Shown: positions 1 through 5,025 of the stretch, one piece after another
Numbering within the stretch: position 1 is the first letter of the stretch
How the letters are laid out: the number at the start of each line of letters is the position of its first letter
DNA from: Gammaproteobacteria bacterium
GTDB taxonomy: Bacteria; Pseudomonadota; Gammaproteobacteria; Pseudomonadales; Pseudomonadaceae
Assembly: GCA_012513235.1 (NCBI GenBank)
Contig: JAAZCO010000072.1
Span: forward strand, 1-5,025
Reading direction: 5' to 3'
Length of the DNA: 5,025 bases
The notes under the pieces: model-generated
Seen by the model: only the letters and a program-made list of their open reading frames with translations
The model's database searches: none
What the model was told of the DNA's origin: nothing
Made by a program: the position numbers and the translations under genes

Positions 1-129
1 CCGCTGGCGGCAGAACTACTCAGCGCATGGATTTGCCATGAGCCCTTCCCGCTGCCGCTCGATATAGTGCAACACAGCCATCCCAACCGCTTTGCGCTGC
101 GTACTTTGATGCGTCATCGTCCGCAATAA
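1..129 (+). CDS. mnmC: C-terminal end of an FAD-dependent oxidoreductase, probably MnmC (5' end outside window)
   Basis: Frame 1 is open from the window edge to a TAA at 127-129 and encodes 42 residues. The fragment begins PLAAELLSAW and ends with HPNRFALRTLMR followed by HRPQ. The pattern PLAAE-L-(about 8)-EP-P-(about 10)-PNR-(3)-R-L matches the end of the FAD-dependent domain of MnmC as I recall it from E. coli. MnmC is the cytoplasmic bifunctional enzyme that finishes the mnm5s2U modification at the tRNA wobble base: its C-terminal domain removes the carboxymethyl group using FAD and its N-terminal domain methylates the product. Only the C-terminal tail is visible, so the methyltransferase half and the dinucleotide-binding motif cannot be checked. 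A stand-alone DAO-family oxidoreductase is the main alternative. A promoter lies between it and map, so the two are probably transcribed separately despite sharing a strand. Confidence 0.72.
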   Translation, partial: PLAAELLSAWICHEPFPLPLDIVQHSHPNRFALRTLMRHRPQ

Positions 130-171
130 TGCACAGAGCCGCATCCTAGCGCGCACAGAATCGTCGATTTC

Positions 172-180
172 TGCTAGAAT
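172..180 (+). promoter_or_regulatory. Candidate sigma-70 extended -10 promoter for map
   Basis: The bases TGCTAGAAT form an extended -10 element: TG, one base, then TAGAAT at 175-180, which matches TATAAT in five of six positions. No good -35 hexamer sits 16-18 bases upstream, which is typical of extended -10 promoters. Transcription would begin near 187 and give a leader of about 42 bases. This is pattern recognition only, with no experimental start site. Confidence 0.5.
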
Positions 181-218
181 TGTCGCTTCTATTGTTTACT
201 TCTGCGCAATCTGCGCTT

Positions 219-224
219 AGAGGA
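219..224 (+). promoter_or_regulatory. Ribosome binding site of map
   Basis: AGAGGA ends four bases before the ATG at 229. The purine-rich match supports this ATG as the start, which also aligns with the usual N-terminus of the family. Confidence 0.7.
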
Positions 225-228
225 TTGC

Positions 229-1011
229 ATGACTGTTTCTATTAAGACTGCTGACGACATCGCAAAAATGCGCATTGCAGGCCGCTTGGCTGCGCAAGTG
301 CTTGAGATGATTGAGGAGCACGTTCAAATTGGCGTGACCACTGATGAGCTCAATACGATTTGTCACGACTATATTGTCAATGTGCAAAAAGCCATTCCAG
401 CGCCACTCAATTACAACGGCTTCCCCAAATCCATTTGCACCTCGATTAACCATGTGGTGTGTCACGGTATTCCGAACGACAAGCCTCTGAAAGATGGCGA
501 TATCATCAACATCGATATCACCGTGATTAAAGACGGCTACTTTGGCGATACCAGCAAAATGTTTATGCTGGGTAAAACTTCAGAGTGGGCCGAGCGTTTA
601 TGCCGCGTCACTCAAGAGTGCCTGTATAAAGGTATTGAAATCGTGCGTCCGGGCACCCGTCTAGGTGATATCGGTGAAGTGATTCAAAAGCACGCTGAAA
701 GCAACGGCTACTCAGTGGTACGTGAATATTGCGGCCACGGTATCGGTACTGTGTTCCACGAAGAACCACAGATTTTACACTACGGTAAAGCCGGTACCGG
801 TTTAGTACTGCAAGAAGGCATGACCTTTACCATTGAGCCCATGATTAATCTGGGTAAAAAAGAGACGCGTTTGCTCGGTGACGGCTGGACGGCTATCACT
901 AAAGACCGCAAATTAACCGCACAGTGGGAACACACCTTAGTAGTGACGGCTGATGGTTATGAAATCTTCACCCTGCGCAACGATGAGACCTTCCCAGCGA
1001 AGTCATCTTAA
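229..1011 (+). CDS. map: Methionine aminopeptidase, type I
   Basis: This 260-residue protein is a type I methionine aminopeptidase, the cytoplasmic metalloprotease that removes the initiator methionine from new proteins when the second residue is small. It spans a single pita-bread fold at the length usual for the bacterial enzyme (about 260 residues). All active-site positions are visible: His79 in CHGIP, metal ligands Asp96 (NIDITV), Asp107 (GDTS), His170 (GHGIG), Glu203 (FTIEPM) and Glu234 (QWEHT), plus His177 in VFHEEP. These match the E. coli set within one residue. There is no N-terminal zinc-finger extension, which fits type I short forms. The ATG at 229 is chosen for its ribosome binding site and because the N-terminus starts at the fold. 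It has its own promoter candidate upstream and a structured 144-base gap before glnD. The deformylase and aminopeptidase steps are generally essential in bacteria, so it is probably functional. Confidence 0.97.
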   Translation: MTVSIKTADDIAKMRIAGRLAAQVLEMIEEHVQIGVTTDELNTICHDYIVNVQKAIPAPLNYNGFPKSICTSINHVVCHGIPNDKPLKDGDIINIDITVIKDGYFGDTSKMFMLGKTSEWAERLCRVTQECLYKGIEIVRPGTRLGDIGEVIQKHAESNGYSVVREYCGHGIGTVFHEEPQILHYGKAGTGLVLQEGMTFTIEPMINLGKKETRLLGDGWTAITKDRKLTAQWEHTLVVTADGYEIFTLRNDETFPAKSS

Positions 1012-1025
1012 GCAGTTGCGCGACC

Positions 1026-1052
1026 TCAGGTGCTGGCTCCACTGGCACCTGA
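1026..1052 (+). terminator. Hairpin just after map; possible weak or factor-assisted terminator
   Basis: TCAGGTGC at 1026-1033 and GCACCTGA at 1045-1052 are perfect 8-base inverted repeats around an 11-base loop. The stem can be lengthened by three inner pairs, two of them G-U. It starts 15 bases after the map stop codon, where a terminator would be expected. However, the bases that follow (AGCTTGAAAATTCT) contain no T run, so it is not a textbook intrinsic terminator. It could instead mark a 3' end protected from exonucleases. Confidence 0.4.
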
Positions 1053-1070
1053 AGCTTGAAAATTCTACGA

Positions 1071-1115
1071 CAAGGCGCTGTCATCTGCGCAATATGTGCG
1101 CATGACGCGCCCTTG
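1071..1115. repeat. Long imperfect inverted repeat upstream of glnD
   Basis: The 45-base segment folds back on itself with about 18 pairs. CAAGG (1071-1075) pairs with CCTTG (1111-1115), CGC (1076-1078) with GCG (1107-1109), GTCA (1080-1083) with TGAC (1103-1106), and TGCGCA (1086-1091) with TGCGCA (1097-1102) around an ATATG loop. Unpaired bases are T1079, T1084-C1085 and C1110. The bases after it (TTATGCTCT) are only mildly T-rich. It could be a terminator for map transcripts, an operator at the glnD promoter, or, if transcription starts upstream of it, a structured glnD leader. Confidence 0.6.
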
Positions 1116-1122
1116 TTATGCT
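1114..1122 (+). promoter_or_regulatory. Weak candidate extended -10 promoter for glnD
   Basis: TGTTATGCT holds TG, one base, then TATGCT, which keeps the most conserved TA...T positions of the -10 hexamer. No convincing -35 hexamer lies at the right distance, and that stretch falls inside the inverted repeat at 1071-1115. Transcription would begin near 1129, about 27 bases before the chosen glnD start. Confidence 0.3.
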
Positions 1123-1143
1123 CTACATTAATCGCTGTTGTGC

Positions 1144-1149
1144 GAGGTG
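1144..1149 (+). promoter_or_regulatory. Ribosome binding site that decides the glnD start
   Basis: GAGGTG ends six bases before the ATG at 1156. The longer in-frame option, a TTG at 1138, has no purine-rich sequence before it and would put this site inside the coding region. Confidence 0.65.
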
Positions 1150-1155
1150 CTGAAC

Positions 1156-3861
1156 ATGTTGCCCATGGATCTTGAGCTGTTTAACCCTGAAGAATTCCAG
1201 CGCAAACTGGAGCAGCAGCCGCAGCCGCTTAGCGTATTTCGCAGTGCCATCGAACATGCGCGCATGGTTATGGACCAGCGTTTTTTAGATCAGCATGATA
1301 TTCATGAAGTGGTCGCCGCCCGCGCTTGGTTTATCGATCAATTGCTGCAGCATGCTTGGCCCGCACCCCGTTGCGACAATGGCCAGTGTCAAGTTGCACT
1401 CATTGCTGTGGGTGGTTACGGCCGTGCTGAACTGCACCCTTACTCGGATGTTGATTTACTGATCTTGCTGGAAAATGACGACAACCAGCACCTGCACGAG
1501 CAAATTACCAGCTTTCTGACCTTCCTCTGGGATATTGGCTTGGAAGTCGGTCATAGCGTGCGCACCATTCAACAATGTGCCGATGAAGCGCGTAACGATT
1601 TGACCATTATGACCAACCTGCTGGAAAGCCGTTTGGTGGTCGGCGCCCCTGCCTTACTCGATGCCATGCGCGAGCAGACCGGCCCACAGCATATGTGGTC
1701 CAGCGAGCAGTTTTTCTTAGGCAAGCGTGCCGAACAGCGTGAGCGTCACGATAAATACAACGACACTGAATACAACCTTGAGCCTAACGTCAAAGGCTCG
1801 CCCGGTGGTTTGCGTGATGTGCAAACCATTATGTGGGTCGCGCGTCGCCGCTTTGGTATGCGCACTCTGAGCAGTTTAGAAGCACCGGGATTTTTAACCG
1901 AAGGTGAGTATCAGTTACTGGCCAATGCGCGCGCTTTTCTCTGGCAAGTGCGCTATGCCCTACATATGCTCGCGGGGCGTAACGAAGACCGTTTGCTGCT
2001 CGATTACCAACATAAAATTGCGCATATGCTGGGCTATCTAGAAGATGATCATAAGCAAGCCATTGAGCATTTTATGCAGAAATACTATCGCGTGGTGATG
2101 GGTATTTCGCAGCTCTCCGACTTGATCAGCCAGTACTTTGAAGAAACCATTTTACGCACTGATAATGCCGATGTACTTATACCGATCAATGAGCGTTTTC
2201 GCATTCGCGGCGGTTATATTGAAGCCTGCAACCCTTATGTTTTTAGCGATACCCCATCGGCAATTTTAGAGATTTTTGTCCTGCTCGCGCAGCATCCAGA
2301 GATCACTGGGGTGCGCTCACAAACGATTCGTTTACTGCGCGACCATCGTCATTTAATTGATGATGAGTTTCGCCATGACCCACGCAATATCAATTTATTT
2401 CTTGAACTGTTCCGCTGTAAAGAAGGTGTGCATATGAATGTGCGCCGCATGAACCGTTACGGTATTTTAGGGCGCTACTTGCCTGAATTCGGCCGTATTG
2501 TCGGCCAAATGCAGCATGATCTATTCCATATTTATACCGTGGATGCGCACACACTCAACTTAATCAAACACCTGCGCAAACTGCGTCACCCAGACTTTGC
2601 GGAGAAGTTCTCCTTAGCCAGCGCCATTATTGGACGCCTACCTAAACCTGAGCTGATTTATCTCGCTGGCTTATTTCATGATATTGGTAAAGGTCGCGGC
2701 GGTAATCACTCGATGATTGGCGCAGAGATTGCCGAAGAGTTCTGCAAGCTGCATCAACTGCCCACGGCCGACGCACGCTTAGTGGTCTGGCTGGTACGCA
2801 GTCACTTAGTCATGTCGGTGACCGCGCAACGTAAGGATATTTCTGATCCTGACGAAATCAATAACTTTGCCATGTTAGTCGGCGATCAAACTAAACTCGA
2901 CTACTTATATGTGCTGACAGTGGCAGATATTAACGCCACCAACCCAACCCTGTGGAACTCATGGCGCGCACAACTCTTACGTCAGCTGTACAGTGAAACC
3001 CGCCGCGCACTGCGCCGTGGTTTAGAAAACCCATTAGAGCGTGAAGAGCAAATCACCACACGCCAAGCCACTGCGCTGAGCTTGTTGGTTGAGGAAGGCG
3101 CTGACCCCGATGCGGTTGAGCAACTGTGGAGCCAACTCGGTGACGACTACTTCTTACGTCACAGTGCCGGTGATATTGCTTGGCACAGTGAAGCTATTTT
3201 AGAGCATGGCAACAGTCTTGAACCGCTGGTCTTGGTGCGCGAAACCACTCAGCGTGAGTTCGATGGTGCCACGCAGATTTTTGTTTACGGTGCGCAGCGT
3301 CATGACTTTTTCGCTGTAACAGTAGCCACACTCGACCAGCTCAATTTAAGCACGCTAGATGCGCGTATCATGACCTCCAGCGGCCACTTTAATATTGAAA
3401 CCTATATTGTGCTGGATGTGGACGGTGAGCGTATTGGCCATGATTCTGAACGGATTCAGAAAATCCAATCTGGCCTGACCGCAGCTTTGCGCAACCCTGA
3501 AGATTACCCAGCGATTATTCAGCGCCGCGTGCCACGCCAACTCAAGCACTTCTCCTTTACGCCGCAAATCACCATTCATAATGATGCGCAGCGCCCCTAT
3601 ACCGTGGTTGAAGTGGTGGCGCCGGATCGTCCAGGCTTATTGGCACGGATTGCGGGGATTTTTCTAGAATTTAACTTGGCATTGGTTAAGGCCAAAATCA
3701 TCACTTTAGGTGAGCGCATCGAAGACGTGTTTTTTATCACTGATGCGCAAGGCTTGCCCTTATCTGATCCAGAGCTGTGCTTGGCCCTGCAAGAAAGCAT
3801 GATTGCACAATTATCCACCGGTGCCAGTGGTACAGTCACCCATTTATCGAATGCCTATTAG
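1156..3861 (+). CDS. glnD: Bifunctional PII uridylyltransferase/uridylyl-removing enzyme GlnD
   Basis: GlnD is the cytoplasmic glutamine sensor that uridylylates PII proteins (GlnB/GlnK) when nitrogen is scarce and removes the group when glutamine is plentiful, thereby steering glutamine synthetase and the NtrB/NtrC system. The 901-residue product has the full domain order. The nucleotidyltransferase domain has GGYGRAELHPYSDVD at residues 86-100, with metal-binding Asp98 and Asp100, and KGSPGGLRD near 213-221. The HD hydrolase domain has His465, the His508-Asp509 pair in LFHDIGKGRGG, and Asp591 in VADINATNP. Two ACT domains lie at about 706-783 and 815-895, the second with APDRPGLLARIAG. Length and domain order match Pseudomonas GlnD (about 900 residues as I recall). 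I start it at ATG 1156 because of its ribosome binding site and because MLPMDLELFN aligns end to end with the remembered P. aeruginosa N-terminus; a TTG at 1138 would add six residues. No key residue is missing. It probably heads the unit running to dapD. Confidence 0.97.
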   Translation: MLPMDLELFNPEEFQRKLEQQPQPLSVFRSAIEHARMVMDQRFLDQHDIHEVVAARAWFIDQLLQHAWPAPRCDNGQCQVALIAVGGYGRAELHPYSDVDLLILLENDDNQHLHEQITSFLTFLWDIGLEVGHSVRTIQQCADEARNDLTIMTNLLESRLVVGAPALLDAMREQTGPQHMWSSEQFFLGKRAEQRERHDKYNDTEYNLEPNVKGSPGGLRDVQTIMWVARRRFGMRTLSSLEAPGFLTEGEYQLLANARAFLWQVRYALHMLAGRNEDRLLLDYQHKIAHMLGYLEDDHKQAIEHFMQKYYRVVMGISQLSDLISQYFEETILRTDNADVLIPINERFRIRGGYIEACNPYVFSDTPSAILEIFVLLAQHPEITGVRSQTIRLLRDHRHLIDDEFRHDPRNINLFLELFRCKEGVHMNVRRMNRYGILGRYLPEFGRIVGQMQHDLFHIYTVDAHTLNLIKHLRKLRHPDFAEKFSLASAIIGRLPKPELIYLAGLFHDIGKGRGGNHSMIGAEIAEEFCKLHQLPTADARLVVWLVRSHLVMSVTAQRKDISDPDEINNFAMLVGDQTKLDYLYVLTVADINATNPTLWNSWRAQLLRQLYSETRRALRRGLENPLEREEQITTRQATALSLLVEEGADPDAVEQLWSQLGDDYFLRHSAGDIAWHSEAILEHGNSLEPLVLVRETTQREFDGATQIFVYGAQRHDFFAVTVATLDQLNLSTLDARIMTSSGHFNIETYIVLDVDGERIGHDSERIQKIQSGLTAALRNPEDYPAIIQRRVPRQLKHFSFTPQITIHNDAQRPYTVVEVVAPDRPGLLARIAGIFLEFNLALVKAKIITLGERIEDVFFITDAQGLPLSDPELCLALQESMIAQLSTGASGTVTHLSNAY

Positions 3862-3867
3862 TAAGGA
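3862..3867 (+). promoter_or_regulatory. Ribosome binding site of the small membrane protein gene
   Basis: TAAGGA starts directly after the glnD stop codon and ends five bases before the ATG at 3873. It fixes the start there rather than at an in-frame ATG inside glnD. The 11 bases TAAGGATTTTT recur exactly before dapD (4453-4463). Confidence 0.75.
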
Positions 3868-3872
3868 TTTTT

Positions 3873-4040
3873 ATGGACAACCCGCTTAACGTCATGACCA
3901 CTTTAATTACCATTGGCATGTTTCTTTTAGCCTTTGGTTACAGCTGGCGTGAACGCTCTTGGGGTATAGCACTGTTGATGCTGGGCATGCTGTGTATGTT
4001 TGGCTCGATTGTCTATCGTGTCAATTTAGCTATTTCTTAA
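3873..4040 (+). CDS. Small two-helix inner-membrane protein of unknown function
   Basis: This gene encodes 55 residues, which I do not recognise as a named family. Two hydrophobic segments are clear: about residues 8-23 (MTTLITIGMFLLAFGY) and 31-48 (from GIALLMLGML to IVYR). They are joined by a short charged turn, SWRERSW. The two arginines in the turn favour a cytoplasmic loop with both ends outside, by the positive-inside rule. There is no signal peptide cleavage site, lipobox or cysteine pair; one Cys lies inside the second helix. It starts 11 bases after glnD and ends 20 bases before the YffB-like gene, so it is almost certainly cotranscribed with both. The strong ribosome binding site and good spacing make it a real gene rather than a chance frame. 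A link to nitrogen sensing or lysine synthesis would be guesswork. Confidence 0.8.
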   Translation: MDNPLNVMTTLITIGMFLLAFGYSWRERSWGIALLMLGMLCMFGSIVYRVNLAIS

Positions 4041-4050
4041 ACGCGAATGC

Positions 4051-4055
4051 GGAGG
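4051..4055 (+). promoter_or_regulatory. Ribosome binding site of the YffB-like gene
   Basis: GGAGG ends five bases before the ATG at 4061. It is the strongest Shine-Dalgarno match in the window and rules out the upstream in-frame ATG at 3959, which lies inside the preceding gene. Confidence 0.85.
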
Positions 4056-4060
4056 TTGGT

Positions 4061-4420
4061 ATGAGCGCTTTAACCCTATACGGTATTAAAAATTGTGACA
4101 CCATGAAAAAAGCCCGTAAATGGCTGGATGAACAAGGTCAGACCTATCATTTTCATGATTATAAAACCGCCGGTATCGATCAGGCGCATTTAGAGCAATG
4201 GTGCAACGAGCATGGCTGGGAAAAAATCCTTAATCGTGCCGGCACCACTTTTCGCAAGCTCGATGACGCCAGCAAAGCCGATCTTGACCAAGCTAAAGCC
4301 ATCACTTTGATGCTGGCCCAGCCCTCAATGATCAAGCGTCCGGTACTGGATTTAGGCGAACGCACTTTAGTAGCTTTTAAACCAGAACTCTATGCAGAAG
4401 CTTTCGCTGATTTAGCCTAA
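4061..4420 (+). CDS. yffB: YffB-type ArsC-like reductase (thioredoxin fold)
   Basis: The 119-residue product belongs to the ArsC/Spx superfamily and is closest to the YffB branch: its opening LTLYGIKNCDTMKKARKWL is nearly the E. coli YffB N-terminus as I remember it, and total length agrees (about 118). The presumed catalytic cysteine is Cys12 in NCDTMKKA at the start of the first helix. There is no CXXC partner, since position 15 is Met, which excludes Spx-type redox switching and suggests use of an external thiol. Arg93 in MIKRPV corresponds to the conserved substrate-side arginine of the fold, and LNRAGTTFRKL at about 57-67 is another family block. A glutathione-dependent thiol reductase role has been proposed for YffB from structure; the true substrate is unknown, and arsenate reduction should not be assumed. 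The ATG at 4061 is set by GGAGG. In E. coli yffB neighbours dapE and here it precedes dapD, so proximity to lysine genes recurs. Confidence 0.9.
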   Translation: MSALTLYGIKNCDTMKKARKWLDEQGQTYHFHDYKTAGIDQAHLEQWCNEHGWEKILNRAGTTFRKLDDASKADLDQAKAITLMLAQPSMIKRPVLDLGERTLVAFKPELYAEAFADLA

Positions 4421-4452
4421 GCGCCTTAACCATTATCACCCTCACTTTTACA

Positions 4453-4458
4453 TAAGGA
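4453..4458 (+). promoter_or_regulatory. Ribosome binding site of dapD
   Basis: TAAGGA ends six bases before the ATG at 4465 and fixes that start. The 44-base gap after the YffB-like gene shows no terminator-like hairpin and no convincing promoter. Confidence 0.75.
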
Positions 4459-4464
4459 TTTTTC

Positions 4465-5025
4465 ATGTCGCAATCTCTGTTTAGTATCGCCTTTGGTGTC
4501 GGCACCCGTAATCGTGAAGGCCAATGGTTAGAAGTGTTATTTCCACGCCCTTTGCTGCGCCCAAGCTCGGTGTTTATCAATCGCATTAAAGAGATTTTAG
4601 GCTATGAAGGCGGCAATCAAATTATTGATTTCAACTTTGCTGTGGCGGCAAAGTTAGCCAGTGCGCTGAAATATATTGCCCCAGAACAAAGTGCCTTATT
4701 AGTCCGCTTGGCCGAAAGCCGCAAGCCGACCGTGATTTGCGTACTCGAGCATGACACGCAGCCAGTCTCGGTGCCTGAGGCTTACCTGAAACTGCAACTG
4801 ATTTCACATCGTCTGTGCAAGCCACATGAAATCAACCTAACTGATTTGTATAAAGTGCTGCCCAACGTAGCCTGGACCAATCGCGGCGCAGTGGATATCA
4901 ATGAAGTGGCTGCGCTGCAGTTAGAGGAGCGCATTAAGGGCCGCATGCTCGATGTGTTCTCAGTGGATAAGCTGCCCAAGCTCACCGACTACGTGGTGCC
5001 TAAGGGTATTCATATTGCCGATGCG
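4465..5025 (+). CDS. dapD: Tetrahydrodipicolinate N-succinyltransferase, N-terminal part (3' end outside window)
   Basis: An open frame runs from ATG 4465 to the window end, giving 187 residues without a stop. The protein transfers a succinyl group from succinyl-CoA to tetrahydrodipicolinate, the step that commits the succinylase branch toward diaminopimelate and lysine; it acts in the cytoplasm. The visible part matches the N-terminal half of Pseudomonas-type DapD as I recall it (full length about 344 residues). It shows FSIAFGVGTRNREG at 6-19, EAYLKLQLISHRLCKPH at 105-121, LPNVAWTNRGAVD at 132-144, and VFSVDKLPKLTDYVVP at 164-179. This form differs from the shorter enterobacterial DapD (about 274 residues). 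The hexapeptide left-handed beta-helix that forms the catalytic trimer would begin just beyond the window, so active-site residues cannot be checked. It is probably expressed with the genes upstream. Confidence 0.94.
   Translation, partial: MSQSLFSIAFGVGTRNREGQWLEVLFPRPLLRPSSVFINRIKEILGYEGGNQIIDFNFAVAAKLASALKYIAPEQSALLVRLAESRKPTVICVLEHDTQPVSVPEAYLKLQLISHRLCKPHEINLTDLYKVLPNVAWTNRGAVDINEVAALQLEERIKGRMLDVFSVDKLPKLTDYVVPKGIHIADA

Noticed and set aside
146..177. CTAG-flanked inverted repeat (CTAG 146-149 with 174-177, CAGAA 156-160 with TTCTG 169-173) as a terminator or operator
   Set aside because: Only nine pairs form, split by a six-base bulge, with no T run after; its overlap with the -10 element is more simply chance.
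217..465. Minus-strand open frame over the map start
   Set aside because: It is a shadow of map with no family resemblance; the same holds for the minus-strand frames at 3355-3579, 3597-3839, 4180-4365, 4377-4586, 4631-4825 and 4782-4985.
1138..1155. TTG start giving a 907-residue GlnD
   Set aside because: No ribosome binding site precedes it, while GAGGTG sits at proper distance before ATG 1156, and the shorter N-terminus aligns with the remembered Pseudomonas protein.
3777..3872. Upstream in-frame start for the small membrane protein inside glnD
   Set aside because: The added residues overlap the constrained ACT region of glnD in another frame, and TAAGGA precedes ATG 3873.
3959..4060. 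Upstream in-frame start extending the YffB-like protein by 34 residues
   Set aside because: It would overlap the small membrane protein and lacks a ribosome binding site; GGAGG before 4061 and the family N-terminus fix the later start.
4421..4464. Separate promoter or terminator between the YffB-like gene and dapD
   Set aside because: No hairpin with a T tract and no paired -35/-10 elements could be seen in the 44 bases.
1156..5025. A new defence, toxin-antitoxin, CRISPR or mobile system
   Set aside because: Every substantial frame is explained by a housekeeping gene, and no arrayed repeats, transposase, integrase or toxin-like pair is present.

Overview
The window reads as an ordinary housekeeping segment of a gammaproteobacterial chromosome, most likely from the Pseudomonas lineage. 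GlnD, DapD and the YffB-type reductase all resemble Pseudomonas proteins as I recall them. Base composition looks close to 50% GC, which would suit one of the lower-GC Pseudomonas relatives better than P. aeruginosa. This placement rests on memory of protein sequences, not on a search.

All genes lie on the + strand. Positions 1-129 hold the last 42 codons of an FAD-dependent oxidoreductase that best fits the C-terminus of the tRNA-modifying enzyme MnmC. A 99-base gap with a plausible extended -10 promoter leads to map (methionine aminopeptidase, 229-1011). A 144-base gap follows, holding two inverted repeats and a weak promoter candidate. Then comes glnD (1156-3861), the bifunctional uridylyltransferase/uridylyl-removing nitrogen sensor. 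Closely packed behind it are a 55-residue two-helix membrane protein of unknown function (3873-4040), a YffB/ArsC-like thioredoxin-fold protein (4061-4420), and the first 187 codons of dapD (4465 to the window end).

The genes from glnD to dapD look like one transcription unit: gaps are 11, 20 and 44 bases, each downstream gene has its own ribosome binding site, and no terminator is visible. The unit links nitrogen sensing (GlnD modifies PII proteins) with the succinylase branch of lysine and diaminopimelate synthesis (DapD). As I recall, Pseudomonas genomes usually have dapC, the next enzyme of that branch, just after glnD; it is not there in this window. No mobile element, CRISPR array, RNA gene or novel defence-type system was found. 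The least explained items are the long imperfect inverted repeat ahead of glnD and the small membrane protein.
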